A DNA stretch of 64,000 bases, from positions 1-64,000 of the forward strand of contig NZ_JALDWJ010000008.1 in the NCBI RefSeq assembly GCF_022758295.1. Reading direction: 5' to 3'. This DNA is from Lysobacter sp. CFH 32150 (lineage in GTDB: Bacteria > Pseudomonadota > Gammaproteobacteria > Xanthomonadales > Xanthomonadaceae). Both the position numbers and the translations under genes were made by a program. Position 1 is the stretch's first letter. Each line of letters opens with the position of its first letter. Positions 54,775 through 64,000 of this stretch are shown in pieces. Under the pieces are notes generated by a model, which did no database searches, was not told the origin of the DNA, and was given only the letters and a program-made list of their open reading frames with translations.

Positions 54775-55626
54775 CTATTTCGCAAGCGTCTCGTTAAGCA
54801 GCGACGCCAGTCGCCACGCCGCCTGCCGCACGCGTTGCTCGGCCAGCGGCCGCATCGCATTGAGATAGGCGTAGTCCATCCGATGCTGCGCGGGATACAG
54901 CTGGCGCGCATCGATCAGGCGGCAGGATTCGCCAGCCCAGGCTTCGGGCGTCGATGCCGCTTCGGCAGGCAATGGCGGCCAAGGCTGGCGGTCGAGGTGG
55001 TCGGCGTACTGCTGCAGTTTCAGGCCGCGGCTACCGAGCACGTAGTAGTCCCACACCGAATGCAGGTTGGTGCCCATCACGCCGTCGACATAATGTTTGC
55101 GTGCGTACGCCTCGGGTTCGAGGTCGGTGCGCAGGCTGATCTGGAATTTGTTGCCACCTTGGTCGGCACGGTTGCTGGCGTGCAGCGGCTGGTGGATGTC
55201 GCCGATGAAATGGACCAGGAACTTCAACGCATCGCGGCGTGCCTCGCGCGGCTGGCTGCGGTCGGCCAGGATGCGCCGCTGCGCCTCGATCGCGGCGATC
55301 ACGCAATTGCCATCGGGGCAGTCCTTGGCCGGATCGAACGCGCACTGGGTGCCCGAGGCGTAATTGACGTAATGCCAGCGCGAGGTCTGCTTGAAGCGCG
55401 GCGGGTCGTTGTCGCGCAGCGCGTCGGCCCAGTAGGCAACGCCGTCGAGGTCCGGGTCAGGCTCACCGGCCAGCAACCGGGCGACTTCCGCCTTGGCGGC
55501 GGGGGTGAGGTGGCGTTCGGCCAACGCGCCGACCAGGCGGTGGCCGAGGGCGCTCCAGGCCAGTGCGGCGGGGGAGGCGGCGAGGACAAGGAGGAAAACC
55601 AGCGAGGACAATGCCAATCGGCGCAT
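54775..55626 (-). CDS. S1/P1 family nuclease
   Basis: 283 residues. A signal peptide (1-23) ends just before W24, so the mature N-terminus would be Trp, the residue that binds zinc in P1 nuclease. Other ligands are in SALGHR (H29), YWAD (D68), RWHYVN (H85), LVHFIGDIHQPLH (H139, D143, H149) and LHSVWDYYVL (H189, D193), giving the three-zinc site. It is a predicted periplasmic or secreted nuclease for single-stranded DNA and RNA. It is divergent from gap with 75 bases between. Confidence 0.93.
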   Translation of the reverse strand: MRRLALSSLVFLLVLAASPAALAWSALGHRLVGALAERHLTPAAKAEVARLLAGEPDPDLDGVAYWADALRDNDPPRFKQTSRWHYVNYASGTQCAFDPAKDCPDGNCVIAAIEAQRRILADRSQPREARRDALKFLVHFIGDIHQPLHASNRADQGGNKFQISLRTDLEPEAYARKHYVDGVMGTNLHSVWDYYVLGSRGLKLQQYADHLDRQPWPPLPAEAASTPEAWAGESCRLIDARQLYPAQHRMDYAYLNAMRPLAEQRVRQAAWRLASLLNETLAK

Positions 55627-55677
55627 GGCGGGGTGGGGTCGGGGCGGCGGAGCCGTTAAAATACTGCGCTTTCGTGA

Positions 55678-56706
<1,029 letters not shown>

Positions 56707-56730
56707 GCAACCGACCCCAAATGTCACTTC

Positions 56731-56760
56731 GAAGCCCCGGCACCCCGGGGCTTCGTCGTT
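56731..56760 (+). terminator. Rho-independent terminator after gap
   Basis: A perfect 10-bp stem GAAGCCCCGG / CCGGGGCTTC around CACC, then GTCGTT. The T tract is short. Confidence 0.75.
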
Positions 56761-56812
56761 TCTGCGACGCAGTGCCCCTGCCGTCACCCCCTTACGGGTT
56801 GCGGGAGTCGCC

Positions 56813-58588
56813 ATGCCACGGTTAGCGTGGCCGCTTATGGCCGCAGCCGAGCCCTCTGGCATCCAGCGCACCGGTCCGGACTGGGCGCTGCGTCGCGAGT
56901 TCGCGCGGCTGCTGGTGCTCGCCGTCATCCTGCCGGCGCTGACACTGTCGGCGCTGTTTACCTGGCGTGACGCGATTTCTCGTCGTGATCGCGCCGGCGA
57001 ACGTCTGCAATCGGTTGCCGAATCCACCGCACGCGATCTCGACGACTTCCTCCGCGCGCATCGTGCTGCGGTCGCCGACTTGGCCGAGCGCCGCAGTGCT
57101 GAACGCAATCTCGCCGACCGCGCGCGCTGGAGTGCCGATCTGCAACGACTGCGCCGGCATTACCCGGCGTTCCGCAGTCTGTTGGTTACCGACGCCAAGG
57201 GCGGACTACTGCTGCGCGATCCGCCAGCGCCAGCTTCGAAGGCGAATCTGCAAGTGGGCGACCGTGCCTATTTCACCGAACCGGCGCGCACGGGCACCAG
57301 TTACGTTTCGGATGTCATCCTGGGCCGCGTTCGCAACGATGCGTTGGTCGCGCTGTCGGCACCGTTGTACGAACATGGACGTTTCGCCGGTGTCGTCGAG
57401 GCTTCGATCACGGTCGAAACCGTCGCCGGCCTGCGTGGGCAATTGCTGCGCGAACGTGGCTACGAAGCGCTGCTGCTGGATCGCGCGGGAGCCGTAGTGC
57501 ACGCCAGCGCCGGCTTGCCGTATGCACCGCTCGATCGGATCGGCAGCGACGCGCCCGCACAGCAACTCCAGCGCATCGCCACGCACCCGCAGGAGCGCAC
57601 ACTGCAACGCGTGAATGGCGTGTTGCGCGACGGTGATGATGCGTATGGCGTCGCCGTACCGCTCACTGTCGGCTGGCGTTTGCTACTGCTGCAACCCAAA
57701 CACGGCCTGGACGTGGAACTGTTCCGCAACGTACTCGCGCTGCTGGTCCTGTTGTTGCTGGTGGCGGCCGGCGTGTTCGCAATCGCCTGGTGGCAGATGC
57801 GGCGCCTAACCGGCAGCGTGCGCGAACTGCTCGAACGCATGCAGCGTTTCGCCCTCGACCAGGACTCGCCGCGGATCCCGTCCGAATCGATGCCCAGCGA
57901 ACTGGCGCCGCTGGCCGATGCCATGAATCAGCTCACCAACCGCCTCAGTCACGCCTATCGCGAGACCAGTCATAGCCTCGACGAACAGCGCCGCCTGCGC
58001 CGTTCGCTGGAACAGGTGGTCGGCGCACGCGAGCGCGAGATCGCGCAGCGCACGCAGGAATTGCGCACGGCGGTGTCCGAGCTCGATCGCCTCAGTCGCA
58101 CCGACGCCCTGACCGGCTGCCTCAACTATCGCGGCTTCCGCGAAGTGGCGGCGCTGTTGTGGCACGAGGCACGAACGACTGATCGACCGTTGTCGGCGCT
58201 GGCGCTGGATATCGACCACTTCAAGTCCTACAACGATCGCTACGGCCACCAGCGCGGCGACAACGCGCTCAAGCGCTTCGCCGGTGCCGTGCGCAGCGCG
58301 CTCTACCACCGCGAGGACGTGGTGGTGCGGCCCGGCGGCGAGGAATTCATCGTGTTCCTGCCCGATACCACGCTGGAGCAGGCGCGCGGCGTCGCCGAAC
58401 GCATCTGCACCAGCGTGATCCACGCCGACATCGCCCACGCCGGCTCTCCGATAGGCGTGGTCACGGTCAGCATCGGCGTCGCCAGCATCGAGCCGGACGA
58501 CGGCGACGATCCCGAAGTCATGCTCGGCCGCGCCGACGCCGCCCTGTACCGTGCCAAGAACGCCGGGCGCAATCGCATCTCGCTGTAA
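56813..58588 (+). CDS. Membrane diguanylate cyclase with periplasmic dCache-like sensor
   Basis: 591 residues from the ATG at 56813, which has GGGAG five bases upstream. TM1 (about 33-50), a periplasmic double-Cache-like sensor (about 55-300) with VGDRAYFTEPARTGTSYVSD, TM2 (306-327), HAMP-like linker and coiled coil (328-425), and a GGDEF domain (about 428-590). The active loop is GGEEF (508-512) with LDIDHFKSYND as metal site, so it should make c-di-GMP. The inhibitory RxxD is not present (HRED at that place). The gene lies between gap and pgk, with its own upstream terminator. Confidence 0.93.
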   Translation: MPRLAWPLMAAAEPSGIQRTGPDWALRREFARLLVLAVILPALTLSALFTWRDAISRRDRAGERLQSVAESTARDLDDFLRAHRAAVADLAERRSAERNLADRARWSADLQRLRRHYPAFRSLLVTDAKGGLLLRDPPAPASKANLQVGDRAYFTEPARTGTSYVSDVILGRVRNDALVALSAPLYEHGRFAGVVEASITVETVAGLRGQLLRERGYEALLLDRAGAVVHASAGLPYAPLDRIGSDAPAQQLQRIATHPQERTLQRVNGVLRDGDDAYGVAVPLTVGWRLLLLQPKHGLDVELFRNVLALLVLLLLVAAGVFAIAWWQMRRLTGSVRELLERMQRFALDQDSPRIPSESMPSELAPLADAMNQLTNRLSHAYRETSHSLDEQRRLRRSLEQVVGAREREIAQRTQELRTAVSELDRLSRTDALTGCLNYRGFREVAALLWHEARTTDRPLSALALDIDHFKSYNDRYGHQRGDNALKRFAGAVRSALYHREDVVVRPGGEEFIVFLPDTTLEQARGVAERICTSVIHADIAHAGSPIGVVTVSIGVASIEPDDGDDPEVMLGRADAALYRAKNAGRNRISL

Positions 58589-58603
58589 GGGGTAGGCCTT
58601 GGT

Positions 58604-58632
58604 TTGAACGTGGCGGCCGCGACCGCGACAAT
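58604..58632 (+). promoter_or_regulatory. Probable pgk promoter
   Basis: TTGAAC (58604-58609), a 17-bp spacer and GACAAT (58627-58632), giving pgk a start independent of the cyclase gene, whose stop lies 15 bases upstream. Confidence 0.6.
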
Positions 58633-58661
58633 AGCGGCCCCTTTGTCGCCGCTGAATCCCC

Positions 58662-59834
58662 ATGTCCATCCTCCGCATGACCGACCTCGACCTCGCCGGC
58701 AAGCGCGTGCTGATCCGCGAAGACCTGAACGTGCCGATCGAGGCGGGCCGCATCACTTCCGAGCAACGCATCACGGCCGCTTTGCCGACGCTGAAGCTGG
58801 CGTTGCAGCAGGGTGCGGCGGTGATGGTGACCTCGCACCTCGGGCGGCCGAAGGAAGGCGTGTGGAGCGAAGCCGATTCGCTGGCGCCGGTGGCTCTGCG
58901 TTTATCCGAATTGCTCGGTATCGACGTGCCACTGGTGAAGGACTGGGTCGACGGCGTCGACGTGCAGCCGGGCCAACTGGTACTGCTGGAAAACTGCCGC
59001 ATGAATGTCGGCGAGGGCAAGGACGACGACACCCTGTCGAAGAAATATGCCGCGTTGTGCGATGTGTTCGTGATGGATGCGTTCGGCACCGCGCACCGGG
59101 CGCAGGCATCCACGCATGGTGCGATCAAGTTCGCCAAGGTCGCCGCGGGCGGTCCGCTGCTGATGGCCGAGCTGGATGCACTGGCGAAGGCGCTCGACAA
59201 CCCGTCACGGCCGCTGCTGGCGATCGTCGCCGGTTCCAAGGTGTCGACCAAACTGGAGTTGCTGTCGTCGCTGGTCGGCAAGGTCGACCAGCTCATCGTC
59301 GGTGGCGGCATCGCCAATACGTTCATCGCCGCGATGGGGCATGGCGTCGGCAAGTCGCTGGTCGAAATGGATCTGATCGACACTGCAAGACAGATCATGG
59401 CCGACGCGAAGGCACGCGGCGCGGATATCCCGGTGCCGACCGATGTCGTCGTCGCACCGAAATTCGCCGCCGATGCACCGGCGACAGTGAAGGCCGTCGA
59501 TGCGGTCGATGCCGACGACATGATCCTCGACATCGGCCCCGACACCGCGCGGCGTTACGCCGAGCTGATCAGGAATGCCGGCACCGTGGTGTGGAACGGT
59601 CCGGTCGGGGTGTTCGAGTTCGATGCCTTCGGCCATGGCACCGAAACACTGGCGCGCGCGATCGCCACATCGAAGGCGTTCTCGATCGCCGGCGGTGGCG
59701 ACACGCTGGCCGCGGTCGACAAGTACGGCATTGCCGATGACGTGTCCTACATCTCCACCGGTGGCGGCGCGTTCCTTGAATTCCTCGAAGGCAAGGAGCT
59801 GCCCGCGGTCACGGCGCTGAAAGCACGCGCCTGA
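58662..59834 (+). CDS. pgk: Phosphoglycerate kinase
   Basis: 390 residues, the usual bacterial length. It makes ATP from 1,3-bisphosphoglycerate. [15 protein letters not shown] (15-29) and [10 protein letters not shown] (57-66) bind the substrate; [22 protein letters not shown] and the C-terminal [13 protein letters not shown] hold the nucleotide. The aspartate and arginine of the first motif are kept. It is the second glycolytic gene here, after gap. Confidence 0.97.
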   Translation: MSILRMTDLDLAGKRVLIREDLNVPIEAGRITSEQRITAALPTLKLALQQGAAVMVTSHLGRPKEGVWSEADSLAPVALRLSELLGIDVPLVKDWVDGVDVQPGQLVLLENCRMNVGEGKDDDTLSKKYAALCDVFVMDAFGTAHRAQASTHGAIKFAKVAAGGPLLMAELDALAKALDNPSRPLLAIVAGSKVSTKLELLSSLVGKVDQLIVGGGIANTFIAAMGHGVGKSLVEMDLIDTARQIMADAKARGADIPVPTDVVVAPKFAADAPATVKAVDAVDADDMILDIGPDTARRYAELIRNAGTVVWNGPVGVFEFDAFGHGTETLARAIATSKAFSIAGGGDTLAAVDKYGIADDVSYISTGGGAFLEFLEGKELPAVTALKARA

Positions 59835-59917
59835 GCCGCATTCATCTCAGCGCGGCCGTTGCGCCGGAATTTGCCTGTAGTAGGCTGCGATACGAGCAGT
59901 ACACAGGGGATGCGGGG

Positions 59918-61957
59918 ATGCGATTCGGGCAGTGGGCGCTGCTGTTGGCGCTGGTGGCAGGTGGGGTGCGTGCAGGCGATACCGAACACGTACGCGGCGA
60001 CTTCCGTTTCTCGGTCGGGGCCGAACCGGCCTTCATCACCAGGCGCGAAATCCCGGCGCAATGGGATACGACGGCACCGGGCGCGAACGAACCGCGCTGG
60101 CGTTACTGGCTGTACGACATCCAGGCCGATCGCCGTGCTGGTCGCGACCTGGTCTATGCCGACCACGTGTTCGAGCCGAAATCGCAGTCGCTCATCGGCG
60201 AGGCCGGCCGCTTCCAGATCACCTTCAATCCGAACTACCAGCGGCTGTTGATCCATCGCGTTGAGTTGCGCCGCGACGGTCGTTGGCTCGACCGCCTGTT
60301 CCCGGACAAGATCTCGCTGGCGCGGCGCGAAAGTGGTTTCGAACAAGACCTGGCCGATGGTGAAGTGACCGCGTTGATCGTGCTCGACGACGTCCGCGTC
60401 GATGACGTCATCCGCGTCAGTTACACCGTCGCCGGCAGCAACCCGATCCTCGCCGGGCAGACCGCTGACTGGACCCAGCTCGGATGGCACAACCCGGTGC
60501 TCGACAGCTATCTGCGCGTCCTCGACGATCCGGGCAGCAAGTTGCGCGCGCATCGCGAGAATGCCGCCCCGGAACCGGTGATCCGCACCACCGCCGATGG
60601 CGTGGAGGCGCTGGCCCACAAGCACGGCGCGGCCGCGGTCATCAACGAGGAGAACTATCCGCTCTGGTACCAACCGTACCCGACGGTGCAGATCGCCGTC
60701 GATCGCAGCTGGGCCGACGTGGTCACCTGGGCCTTGCCGCTATATCCCAAGGTCGATGCACTGCCCGATGACCTGGAGGCGAGGATCGCTGCGTGGGTGA
60801 AGATCGCCGATCCGCATGCACGGATGAAGGCGTTGTTGCGCACGGTGCAAGACGAGATCCGATATTTCGGTGTGGAAATGGGCGACAACACCCATCGTCC
60901 GACGCCACCGGCCGAAACCTGGCGCCGCCGCTACGGCGACTGCAAGGACAAGGCTTATCTGCTTTCGACGCTGCTCGGGCGCGTGGGCCTGCAAGGCGTG
61001 CCAGCGCTGGTGTCCACGCAACGCGGGCGCGCGCTGAAGGATTTCGTACCCACGGCATCGGTGTTCAACCATGTCGTGGTCCGCGCGACCGTGGCCGGCA
61101 CGGTGCTGTGGGTCGATCCGACCATGACCCAGGAAGGCGGCGATCCACGCGACAGCGACCTGAGCCCGTATGGCGTTGCCCTGCCGATCACCGCAGGCGT
61201 CGCGGCGCTGGAAACCATCGCACCGGGCCGGGATGCGAACGATGGTATCCAGTCCGTCGAACAGTATGTGCCCAGCGTCGACGGACGCAGCATCAAGCTG
61301 CGCATCGAAACCGTGTACCAGGGCCGCTCGGCCAATTACGCGCGCCGTTCCCTCGCGAGCGAGCGTAGCGAGGATCTGTCACGTCGTTACGCCGACTATT
61401 ACCGCAAACGCTATGGCGACCTCGACGTGCTGGCGTCACCGACGCTCGCCGACGACCGCGAAGCCAATACGCTGAAGACCGTCGAGACCTATGAACTGAA
61501 GTCGCCGTTCGAAAACGAAGGCGGGGTCAGGGCGCTCGAAGTCTATGGCGAAGCCCTGCAGGGCACGAGCGTGCTGCCGCCGTCGATGGCGCGTACCGGC
61601 CCGCTGGATTTCGCCCAGCCATCGCACTACAGGCATGAGGTCCAGATCGAATTGCCGGAACGCTGGAGCGCTACCTTCGGCAATGAAGACGTCTCCTATG
61701 CCTCCACCGCCTTCGACTACAAGCGCGACCTCAAGGTCGCCGACCGTTCGGTCAAGCTGGTCTACGACATGCGCGTGAAGGAAACCGAAGTGATGCCGGA
61801 ACGCGTCGCCGCCCATCTCGGCGAATTGCGCAAACTGCGCGAGAGCCTGTCGGCGCGGTTGCGCTTCCACATGCCGGCCGGGCTGGACCAGCAGCAGCGC
61901 GACCAGCGGCTGAAGGCACTGCTCAAGGATGTGATCGACGGCGGAGCCAAGGAATGA
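59918..61957 (+). CDS. DUF3857 and transglutaminase-like protein
   Basis: 679 residues. Signal peptide (1-19, cleaved near VRAG), a DUF3857 beta-domain (about 50-220) and a transglutaminase-like domain with a complete Cys-His-Asp triad: C342 (RRYGDCKDKAYLL), H385 (VFNHVVVRA) and D400 (LWVDPT). A C-terminal beta-rich region follows. The exported protein could act as a protease or cross-linking enzyme, but no substrate is known for the family. Its stop overlaps the start of a Sel1-repeat gene (ATGA), so the two are made together. Confidence 0.9.
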   Translation: MRFGQWALLLALVAGGVRAGDTEHVRGDFRFSVGAEPAFITRREIPAQWDTTAPGANEPRWRYWLYDIQADRRAGRDLVYADHVFEPKSQSLIGEAGRFQITFNPNYQRLLIHRVELRRDGRWLDRLFPDKISLARRESGFEQDLADGEVTALIVLDDVRVDDVIRVSYTVAGSNPILAGQTADWTQLGWHNPVLDSYLRVLDDPGSKLRAHRENAAPEPVIRTTADGVEALAHKHGAAAVINEENYPLWYQPYPTVQIAVDRSWADVVTWALPLYPKVDALPDDLEARIAAWVKIADPHARMKALLRTVQDEIRYFGVEMGDNTHRPTPPAETWRRRYGDCKDKAYLLSTLLGRVGLQGVPALVSTQRGRALKDFVPTASVFNHVVVRATVAGTVLWVDPTMTQEGGDPRDSDLSPYGVALPITAGVAALETIAPGRDANDGIQSVEQYVPSVDGRSIKLRIETVYQGRSANYARRSLASERSEDLSRRYADYYRKRYGDLDVLASPTLADDREANTLKTVETYELKSPFENEGGVRALEVYGEALQGTSVLPPSMARTGPLDFAQPSHYRHEVQIELPERWSATFGNEDVSYASTAFDYKRDLKVADRSVKLVYDMRVKETEVMPERVAAHLGELRKLRESLSARLRFHMPAGLDQQQRDQRLKALLKDVIDGGAKE

Positions 61958-64000
61958 TGCGCACGTGTCTTTTGCTGGCCGCGCTCGTGGCGTGGCCGGT
62001 GATGGCGGCCGAGCCGCAGGCGTCCGCCGATATCGCCAGCACCGATCCAGCGCGGGCGTGGGAACTGTTCCTGGACAAGGCCGAATTCGAGCAGGCTTAT
62101 CCCGCCTACGACGTGCTCGACAAGGTCGGGTACCGTCCCGATGGCGTCGATGCAGCGTTGTGTCGCGAGCATGCCGATGCGCTGAATGCCGCGGTCGCTG
62201 CAGCACCTGTGAGTATCGTCCTGCGTCGCGCCGCCATGCTCTGCGCCGAAGCCGTCGGGGACGATACCGGTGCCGAACACGCCCTGACTGCCCTGGCGGG
62301 TCTGGCGAAGTTGGCGTTGTCGCAGGCATCGAACACCATCAATCCCAAGCCGATCCGCGTACTGCGTCCCGACGACGCCTACGCGTTGCTGCATGCCAGC
62401 GGCCTCGAGTACCGCTACGACTACTACGCCGAGGTGGCGGTCAAGCGCTATTTCCCACTGGTAATCGCAGCGTGGGATCCCGAGGCCAAGCTCGAGCACC
62501 ACCTGGAATTCGATTACATCGACACGATCCAGCGTATCGATCGCAAGGATCGTTTTTCCGGTTTTCCGTTCAACCGCAACCAATACGTCGATGCGTTCGT
62601 CGACAGCCAGGTGAAGGCGAACGACATCCTCGGCCTCGACATCCAGGCGGTGCGTGACGCCATCGGCGTGGCCGCCACCAAGGACAAAGTCGCCAAGCTG
62701 CGTGTGACCGCCGAACGTGGCGGCATCCAGTCCGCACTCAATTGGCTGTCGCTCTGCGCCAGCAAGCCGTTCCCGGGTTGCGGTGACGGCTTCGTCGACG
62801 CGGTACTGCCGCAAGCGGAAAAGCAGTACGCGCTGCCGATGACCTTGCTGGCCTACGCCTATGCCGAGGGTGTCGGCGTCAAACCGGATGCGGAAAGCGC
62901 CCGTCAGCTGCTCGACGCAGCGGACAAGCGCTGGCGCTACGACGGTGCGACGCTGACCTATGCGGCACTCTGGGCCATCAACCACAAGAGCGCCTTGCCG
63001 GATGCGCTGCGGCAACGTCTGGTCCAGGCACAAGCGCGAGGCAACGCGAACGCACGGCTGTTGCTGATCCGGGAGAAATTCGTCGCCAATCCGAAAGCAG
63101 CATTCGATGACGCTGAAGTGGCATTCCTGTCAGAGCCGAAGCACAACGGACTCGGCTCCGGTTACGCGATGCTCGCGGGATATCACGCACGGCTCAAGCA
63201 CAAGCAGGAGACCCTCGAATGGGGCAAGCGTGCCGCCGAGGCGGGCAATGCCGAAGCGCAGTCGAACTATGGCCTGGCTTTGCTCGATGGCGATGGCCTT
63301 GCCGCCGACCGCGTAGCTGGCGAGCGCATGCTTGCCGAGGCAGCGCACGGCGGCGATACCTGGAGCCAACGCTATCTGGCCAGCCTCAGCGCGCAGCAAG
63401 GCCGCTGGGCCGATGCCGAAGGCTGGTTGATGGCCGCGGTGGATAGCGGCGACATCAAGGCGGTGCTGTTCCTCGCCGAACTGTACGAATGGGAGCGCCC
63501 AGGCGTCTCTGGCAAAGTCGATCGCGCCGTCGAGATTTATCGCGCGCTGGCCGACGCGGATAACGTCGCCGAAGGGCGTCGACGCCTGGCCGTGATGGCG
63601 CTCGCTGGTCGAGGCATGAAGAAGGATCCCGGGCAGGCGAAGCAGTGGTTGCTGGCCGATGCCGAAAAAGGCGATCACGCTTCGGAATACATGCTCGGGA
63701 TGTCGTACCTGCAAGGCGAGCTTGGCAACGTCGACGAAGCTGAAGGCACGCGCTGGATGGAGCGCGCAATCGAGGCGAAGGAAGAAGGAGCCTATGCCGA
63801 TTATGGTTATTGGCTCTACTACAAGAAACAGACGCCGCAATCCAGGAGCCGTGCACTCGAACTGTGGCGGGCAGGCGAAACCATAGGTGCGGCCGGGGCA
63901 TCCAATAACCTGGCGTGGGCGCTGTGTACGTCCGCCGATGCCGCTGTCTTCGATGCCAAGGCCGGATTGGCCTCTGTCGGGAAAATGGGCAACGTCGAAA
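61954..64000 (+). CDS. Exported Sel1-repeat protein (partial, runs off the window)
   Basis: At least 682 residues; the 3' end lies beyond the window. Signal peptide (about 1-18, LLLAALVAWPVMAAEP). A helical N-terminal part is followed by Sel1-like repeats from about residue 270: MTLLAYAYAEGVGVKPDAES, NAEAQSNYGLALLDGDGLAA, SEYMLGMSYLQGELGNVDEA. Such repeats form superhelical scaffolds for protein-protein contacts. ATG codons at 61954 and 61957 are both possible. It overlaps the DUF3857 gene and is probably its periplasmic partner. Confidence 0.88.
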   Translation, partial: MMRTCLLLAALVAWPVMAAEPQASADIASTDPARAWELFLDKAEFEQAYPAYDVLDKVGYRPDGVDAALCREHADALNAAVAAAPVSIVLRRAAMLCAEAVGDDTGAEHALTALAGLAKLALSQASNTINPKPIRVLRPDDAYALLHASGLEYRYDYYAEVAVKRYFPLVIAAWDPEAKLEHHLEFDYIDTIQRIDRKDRFSGFPFNRNQYVDAFVDSQVKANDILGLDIQAVRDAIGVAATKDKVAKLRVTAERGGIQSALNWLSLCASKPFPGCGDGFVDAVLPQAEKQYALPMTLLAYAYAEGVGVKPDAESARQLLDAADKRWRYDGATLTYAALWAINHKSALPDALRQRLVQAQARGNANARLLLIREKFVANPKAAFDDAEVAFLSEPKHNGLGSGYAMLAGYHARLKHKQETLEWGKRAAEAGNAEAQSNYGLALLDGDGLAADRVAGERMLAEAAHGGDTWSQRYLASLSAQQGRWADAEGWLMAAVDSGDIKAVLFLAELYEWERPGVSGKVDRAVEIYRALADADNVAEGRRRLAVMALAGRGMKKDPGQAKQWLLADAEKGDHASEYMLGMSYLQGELGNVDEAEGTRWMERAIEAKEEGAYADYGYWLYYKKQTPQSRSRALELWRAGETIGAAGASNNLAWALCTSADAAVFDAKAGLASVGKMGNVE

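Overview
The window comes from a high-G+C gammaproteobacterium, most likely Xanthomonadales (Lysobacteraceae or a close relative). The reasons are the protein relationships, the local gene orders (zapA-6S RNA-fau, rph-rdgB-hemW, pilMNOPQ, a MoxR/VWA/BatD operon), and the presence of GTAGGAGCGGCTT-type and GTAGGGTGGGCTT-type palindromic repeats. It is almost wholly coding, with many ATGA/GTGA/TGATG stop-start overlaps. No plasmid, phage or intact insertion sequence gene was seen, and no tRNA or CRISPR array.

Layout. 1-130: two terminators around the 3' tail of a 5S rRNA, so the window probably begins just past an rRNA operon. 195-1673: a Y-family DNA polymerase. 1765-4373: housekeeping genes on the minus strand (rpiA, EVE protein, fau, 6S RNA, zapA, a small coiled-coil protein), then a 1550-residue propeller/PAS/GGDEF/EAL protein. 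9102-10995: ygfB-pepP, divergent. 11003-18047: a minus-strand run (small phosphatase, prolidase, PilZ protein, DUF1631 protein, hemW, rdgB, rph). 18130-28611: plus-strand genes for RNA, nucleotide and stringent-response functions (yicC, a GNAT acetyltransferase, gmk, rpoZ, spoT, ridA), an aldehyde dehydrogenase, recG, a nucleoside hydrolase and ribosomal protein L31. A 269-bp non-coding element built from nested inverted repeats sits directly before recG. 28894-33492: gltA, an unrecognised gene and mrcA.

33728-45602 is a long envelope block: the type IV pilus alignment and secretin operon pilMNOPQ, then a MoxR-DUF58-DUF4381-VWA-VWA/TPR-BatD operon. A dicarboxylate/cation symporter and a frameshifted small PDZ gene follow. 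47563-59834 is central carbon metabolism (tkt, gap, pgk) interleaved with a CoA-transferase-like gene, a four-gene sulfide/sulfite locus (metallo-beta-lactamase-fold dioxygenase-like protein, a split YeeE/YedE transporter, TauE/SafE), a VOC protein, an S1/P1 nuclease and a membrane diguanylate cyclase placed between gap and pgk. The window ends with a DUF3857/transglutaminase protein overlapping a Sel1-repeat protein that runs off the right edge.

Themes. Cyclic-di-GMP recurs: two GGDEF proteins, one also with EAL, and a PilZ protein translationally overlapped with a DUF1631 protein, all in a genome with type IV pili. I did not find one clear-cut unknown multi-gene system. The best candidates for something undescribed are the branched repeat element before recG, the DUF1631-PilZ pair and the DUF3857-Sel1 pair.
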